From contig JAVYIG010000862.1 of assembly GCA_035222895.1 (NCBI GenBank), forward strand, positions 124,001-188,000: DNA of 64,000 nt. The letters run 5' to 3'. A program made the translations under genes and the position numbers. Source of the stretch: Strongylocentrotus droebachiensis (lineage: Eukaryota > Echinodermata > Echinoidea > Camarodonta > Strongylocentrotidae). The notes beneath the pieces were generated by a model. The model was not told the origin of the DNA, searched no databases, and was given only the letters and a program-made list of their open reading frames with translations. This document shows positions 59,153 to 64,000 of the stretch, piece after piece. Position 1 is the first letter of the stretch. Each line of letters starts with the position of its first letter.

Positions 59153-61242
59153 GTAACCAACAGCAGTAGATCTTGTCAACAAGAAGAACCTCTTGTTGAA
59201 TCAGGTTTGTCTGTATCTGTCTATCAACAGCATACCTTGCTTTGAGAATGTCTACTCCTTTTCAATCTTTTATTTCATACATTTGATATAGTCACACAGT
59301 AACCAACAGCAGTAGAACGCGTGGTTGATTCAAGAACGGTCTTGGTATCTGTCCAAGCATTCTCGTGGACAGAATTAATATCTGCAATAGGTTACACTTT
59401 TAAAATACATATCAGTGCAACTTGTTTACGGCCTTCAAAATGCCTGTTCATTTTCAATCTTCTTAAGTAACCATATGGTTTATAAAATATTGAACTCTGA
59501 GTGATGCTGTTGTCAAATTATAGGCATGACAAGGAAACCTTATAAAGATTGATTATAAAGATTAGGGTCCTGATGAGAAACACTCAAAGGGAAATGAAAA
59601 GTGTGCTCTTCATGGACACATGGCATTTGAACCAGGTGGTTGCTAAACCAGATTTGACTAAAAAGCATAATATGTATACTTATTCAGAAACAAAGAGAAA
59701 TTATCTTTATTTCCAAACCACTTGTAATGGTACATATATTTCCCAGCACGATTACGTGCACATCTCTACAATCTTTCTAAGATATATCATTTCATAAAGA
59801 ATGCATTCCAATCAGAATTATATTTCTTACAAAAGCATTTGTGGTTATAACATAATTTTTTTTTTTTTTTAATCAACTTCCATATGTGGACACAGGGAAA
59901 GAGTGAATATAATTCCCCTCTCTCTATCTCTCTTCATTTTATCTATTTTTTCAATCGTAAATAATGTATATGTAAAAGGATGCAGGCATTTGAGCTGCTT
60001 GTTAAATTATGCTGGTATGCATGCAGTACAGCATTTATGATTTGGATTACCATTCAAAACCAATTTTGTTAAGTGCTTACCAGAACTCGTACATCAATGG
60101 CAAAATAAACAGTATTGCCTCCTTCATTACATTCTGTGAAGTTAAACAGCTTACTGTGTGTGTAGGATAAACAATATGATCTGAAATTTGTTGCAAGAAT
60201 TGGTCATTTTTATGCTTTATTAATGATACGAAACAACTGCTTGACATGATTTGGGAAGTTTTTTGTTGAAATACTACAAGATTATATACCAGAAGACATA
60301 ATAATTGCACACACACAAGCTAATGCCACAGTAGTGAAGTACGCACAAATATTTTATATATTTCTTTATTTCAGATGTCAATATAGTTGTGCTCCCACAT
60401 TGATTGTATAACTTGAAGTAAAGAAAATGATCTGAGTTTGAGAAACTTGACCCTTTCAAAGTAGGTTTTTTTGTTAAAGAATACCATAGTTGCCTGAATA
60501 GACTTTACTAAAGGAATAGTCACCTATCGCAGAGAAAATATTTCTCCTTCCCCAGCTCAAAAAGAACAAAACACGATTCATATTTCAGCATTAGATATTG
60601 CTATCTGAGCCTTATAACGAAAATTGAGAAACTTTTAGAGATGGGTTTTGGGTCATTCCCTTAGGGCAAAGCCCCCATTACCCCTCTCAAAAAACTATTA
60701 TCTTCCTTCCTTCTTAATTCCTGTCTTTTTTTTTCTTCTTCCTTTTTTTTGGAGTAAAAGCTTTTCCTCTGCTCTTCACTTATAAAATGCTGTTTCCATT
60801 GCTCTATAAACCTGCTGCATTTGTAGCTTGCTTTTATGTTTTATATGTTGTGTTTGTACTTCCATCATTATCTTGGGAGTACATCTTGCAGTGGGATGGT
60901 TATATTTAAGAGCTGAACATCAAGAGATGGTTATCCCTTACTGTGGTTATCCCTTTCTGTGGCGTGCAAAGAGCTTGCATTAAAGAGACGGGACACCTCA
61001 AGCCAAATGTGGTATTAACCACTCTACAACCACCAACCGATTCTAGTATCCTCTCTACCCTTTGGAAGGTGTGTTTCTAGTCATGGAAGGGTTAATCTAA
61101 AGAGCTTCCTTGACAGGTGTCTAACGGATACAGGATGACCCAGTTGATATATCTCTCTTGTTCTCTTATATGTACACCTCCGCTGGCTACCGACCAAGAT
61201 ATGCCTTTCTCCAATTAGTAGTAGGATGGCATCATTGATACC

Positions 61243-61420
61243 CTGTTCACATTAGAGGAAATTGATAAGAAAGTTCTTACCGTACAAAGAAACGTATGAA
61301 GAAACGTTGTTTAGCCAAAGGGGTTTACACACATGAAGAAAGTAATGTATAAAAGAAACGTGAAGAAAAAAGTTGGAAAGAGGTTGACATGACAGCTTGG
61401 ATATCATCAGCGCACTCATG
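61243..61420. repeat. Possible dispersed repeat (partner at 15288-15480)
   Basis: CCCTGTTCACATTAGAGGAA, CAAAGGGGTTTACACAC and GACATGACAGCTTGG match words of the first copy in order. Similarity between these words is low. Confidence 0.35.
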
Positions 61421-61763
61421 CAGTTTCACAGACTATTGATTCACCCAGAATCCTCTATTTCTAGTCCTGCCCCCCCCCCATGCTACCCCATACTTATCTC
61501 TTGTTTTTATATTATTTCTCCAGTCTAACACCTCTTTCTATCTCTTTTGCCCTTCCCATCCGCGTCTCTCCTCATCTCCCCAATCACTCAGTGCGATTTC
61601 CGTCCAGATCTCATGATTATTATTCAAACCTTGATGATGCTAGCATACGCCACCGTTTAGGTGTGAATTCTAATCATTGATTCTGTCCTCGCCAATCAGT
61701 CACTATTCCATCTCTGGTCGGTGGCAGCTCAGCTGAGCCCCATCCTCTCACCATTTCATTCAT

Positions 61764-61845
61764 TTTCCTTCTCTCTCTCTCTGTCTCTGTCTGTCTGTCT
61801 GTCTCTCTCTCTCGCTCTCTCTTCCTCTCTCATTCTGTCTCCCCA
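61764..61845 (+). repeat. (CT)n/(CTGT)n microsatellite
   Basis: CTCTCTCT followed by repeated CTGT and more CTCT, on the transcript-sense strand. Confidence 0.9.
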
Positions 61846-63009
61846 TGCTCTTCCCATCTTCTATTTCTTTCTCTTTTCTGCCTTCAGGTACTATAAGCAT
61901 ATCTAAATTATGGAGAGAAGTATATGTTTTTTTAAGACATCTCTCTCTTTCTCCCTCTTTCTTTCCCCTATCCCTCTCCCTCACACTTGATATATTTGAC
62001 ACTATCTGCACATTGCCCTGGGAGATATGTAGTTTATAAATTATTCATGAAATGTTAGCTATGTTTTTTTTTAAATCAAAGGCATTTTCGAAAAAGAAGT
62101 CCTCATTTCATCTAGGTCCTATTCATATTTATTTTGTTGGTTGGGGCACCAAATTAAATCATTAGGATCTAAACGTATTGAGCCCTACATAGACATTTGG
62201 GGGATCATTTACTAGATTTTGGGCACACATGTGTCCCGAGGGTCTGTTAGTGTCAACTCTATATTCATGAAGCGATAGCTTGCTTTATAAGAGAAAATTC
62301 AGTCAGCAGGGGAACATATGGTTGGCTTTGAGGCATAATGACAATATTCCTTTCCTTAAAAGTGTTAATTAACACCTTTCTGACTGTAAGTTTTATTATC
62401 AGATTACCCAGAAACCTTGTTCTCTCTCCATACACTTTCACGCAAAGCCGCTTTTATCTGGATACCTAGGAAATTCAAGACTATTTTCTTTTGATCAGTA
62501 CTGCGCCTTTTGGATTGATTCCAAAGAACTAATGTTATTAAATATTGATCCGCGGTTGTGTTTCTTGAGAACAGGGATTTTACTGCGTACATCTAGAGGA
62601 CAATTACCATGGATATCAGTGGTGCCTAGGAAAGGTTGACAGTATTCTTGTCTTTCCATTGACATAGATTCCTGTACATTCAGCTGTCAGCTAGAGGGGC
62701 ACCAAGAACCTCCAGGCACTCTAGAAGAATATTAGAGATTAACAACTAGGAGACAAGACATTAGCATTCCAGAAGCACCGGCATCGATAGAAAAAGAGAG
62801 AGGGAAAGTAGAGACAAGCAGCATCGCCCCTGCATGCCCCACTCTGTGTGAAGAGCTAGGGGCACGGGCCAATCAAGCAATTGATTTTGTATACAGAACG
62901 GCTCGCGGTTTTTGTTCTAAGATGTTGAACTTGGTTGAATCAAAAGCCAGGCTTGCTGTGGTGGTGTTGTTATTATTATTATTGCTGCTGGTTGTTATTA
63001 GTTAGCACC

Positions 63010-63660
63010 TACCATCGTAGGCCCGGTGATGATGATGATTAGTGTGAGATAAGGGTGAGAACTCGGGGAAAGGTGGAACGCGCGAAGCCACGTAGAGAGT
63101 GTGAGCGCCATCATTATGCCTGGTAATATGCCTCACTTGTTGCATGCTAGTACTTGACAAATACGAGCGGCCAAGCGAGGTGCAGGCAGGGTGGAATAAG
63201 CGCCAAAGCATTCTCTTGGATGGAAGGTGAAACTTTACTGCTCATTTCATGGAGATGAATTGCACCTTGGGATAGAGCACGGCTAAGTAAGTCGGCAAAA
63301 CCAATACTTAAAGGAAGAGGAGAAATAAAGAGGATAAAAGAAGCTGCTGCGAGACTCCGCAGAAAATTCACCCGGGGCAACGAAAATTGATGTCGCATTT
63401 TGCCTGGTTGTGCGGGGGCTCGCGCGAGGGGGGCGAAATTTGAGCCGTGGCTGGCTGGTGCCGTTGCTCCTTCTCTTTCTCCGACGTGTCGTCGTCTTGA
63501 GGAAAACTAAGCCCCATAAGGGTTTGCAGCGCTCCACTATCGGCCACAACAAGTGGTGCGCCTGATGTGAGAGGGAGCTCTCTCAGATAAATGCTATTCA
63601 TCCGTCTCCAAACCTCGAGAGATAGAGAGAGAAAAAACAAAGACGGAAAAGGGAACGTTC
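63010..63660. promoter_or_regulatory. GC/CpG-richer block, possible further promoter
   Basis: CpG words are dense here compared with the rest of the window (GGCTCGCGCGAGGGGGGCG near 63417-63435, CCGACGTGTCGTCGTC near 63481-63496). The minus-strand 161-codon open frame at 63368-63853 lies over it but shows no family and is low in complexity. The block could be another alternative promoter or first untranslated exon of the same gene, or a conserved element. Confidence 0.3.
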
Positions 63661-64000
63661 GAGGAGGAAAAAGAGAAGAGCTGAGTAAAAAGACTCGAAA
63701 GTATGCTGTTTTTTCATCAGTGATGCTGTAACCGGAGAAGGATAAATCACATGATTTTGAGCTATACAGTGCTTGATGTATAGTAGGTGATCTATCTTGA
63801 TGTTTGGAGTAGTATGGCCTGGCTACATGCACCATGGTTTCATATGCATCCATTTGAGGTTAGTTTGAACCTTTCCACTCTCATTCACATCAATCTCATG
63901 TCATACAGGAGGAGACTTAGCAAGTTAGAAAAAAGCGATCTCGGGTGAAGAAAAGTTGAAATATTCCTTGGAAATGTCAATGCAACTTGAGATGTGCTTC

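Larger units (their letters stand above)
59153..64000 (+). other. Intron after the 3' exon, continuing beyond the window
   Basis: Non-coding as far as can be seen. It contains a T-run (about 59856-59871), a dispersed-repeat copy (61243-61420), CT tracts (61764-61845 and about 61940-61985), and a GC/CpG-richer block at 63010-63660. No RRM exon was found. Confidence 0.45.

Noticed and set aside
63368-63853. 161-codon open frame on the - strand
   Set aside because: It lies over a CpG-rich, purine/pyrimidine-skewed stretch, contains Ser/Leu/Phe/Pro runs and shows no family resemblance. Openness is probably a by-product of composition.
1-64000. Enrichment of the Rbfox motif TGCATG as evidence of autoregulation
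   Set aside because: About 17 forward occurrences were found by eye, close to the roughly 16 expected for a six-base word in 64 kb, and they do not cluster at the exons.
1-64000. CRISPR array, rRNA, bacterial operons
   Set aside because: No regularly spaced repeats with unique spacers, no rRNA signatures and no tightly packed open frames were found. The tandem repeats lack spacer diversity.

Overview
The window reads as non-coding-rich genomic DNA of a marine invertebrate animal. Introns of many kilobases, abundant C/G homopolymers and (CT)n tracts, frequent 'TAGGCCTA'-type words and many small foldback elements suggest a deuterostome, most likely an echinoderm such as a sea urchin. That assignment is an impression from sequence style, not a proof. 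There are no bacterial-type genes, no rRNA, no convincing tRNA and no CRISPR array. Almost every long open frame is a by-product of simple repeats.

One gene on the + strand appears to span the window. Four coding exons can be supported: 1A (1506-1661), 1B (46645-46905), a common exon (54531-54869) and a further exon ending at 59152. All have standard GT donors and every usable junction is phase 0. Exons 1A and 1B each carry their own ATG and can each be spliced in frame to the common exon, but not to one another. They therefore look like alternative first coding exons driven by promoters 45 kb apart. The common exon is Gln/Pro/Ala-rich with an 'QFAPQNGLEPY' core that resembles the N-terminal region of Rbfox (fox-1/A2BP1) splicing regulators (QF..PPQNGIP.EY). 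The RRM exons that would settle this lie beyond base 64000, so the family call is tentative. Multiple promoters and very large introns are also typical of Rbfox genes.

The introns hold most of the interest. A family of about 70-90 bp imperfect hairpins (arm core GAGCCAGAAGGGCGTTAAC) occurs at least seventeen times, in both orientations, once as a three-unit tandem array and once split by an apparent SINE/LINE tail. There are two copies of a 105-bp foldback element, several other terminal-inverted-repeat elements, and a complete hAT-like element with a perfect 8-bp target duplication that carries a LINE reverse-transcriptase fragment. A 215-bp segment is duplicated 16 kb apart in intron 1; both copies end at the same YAG|GTAAGA junction, as expected of recursive splice sites. 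A possible 60/62-nt cassette exon lies at 35089-35150.

Regulatory-looking signals include a triple DR1 nuclear-receptor array just inside intron 1, a second nuclear-receptor half-site cluster near 29.85 kb, a paired-class homeodomain dimer site near 44.29 kb, and a shared octamer plus TGACCC composite upstream of both exon 1B and the 3' exon. Long (CT)n tracts fall almost entirely on the transcript-sense strand.
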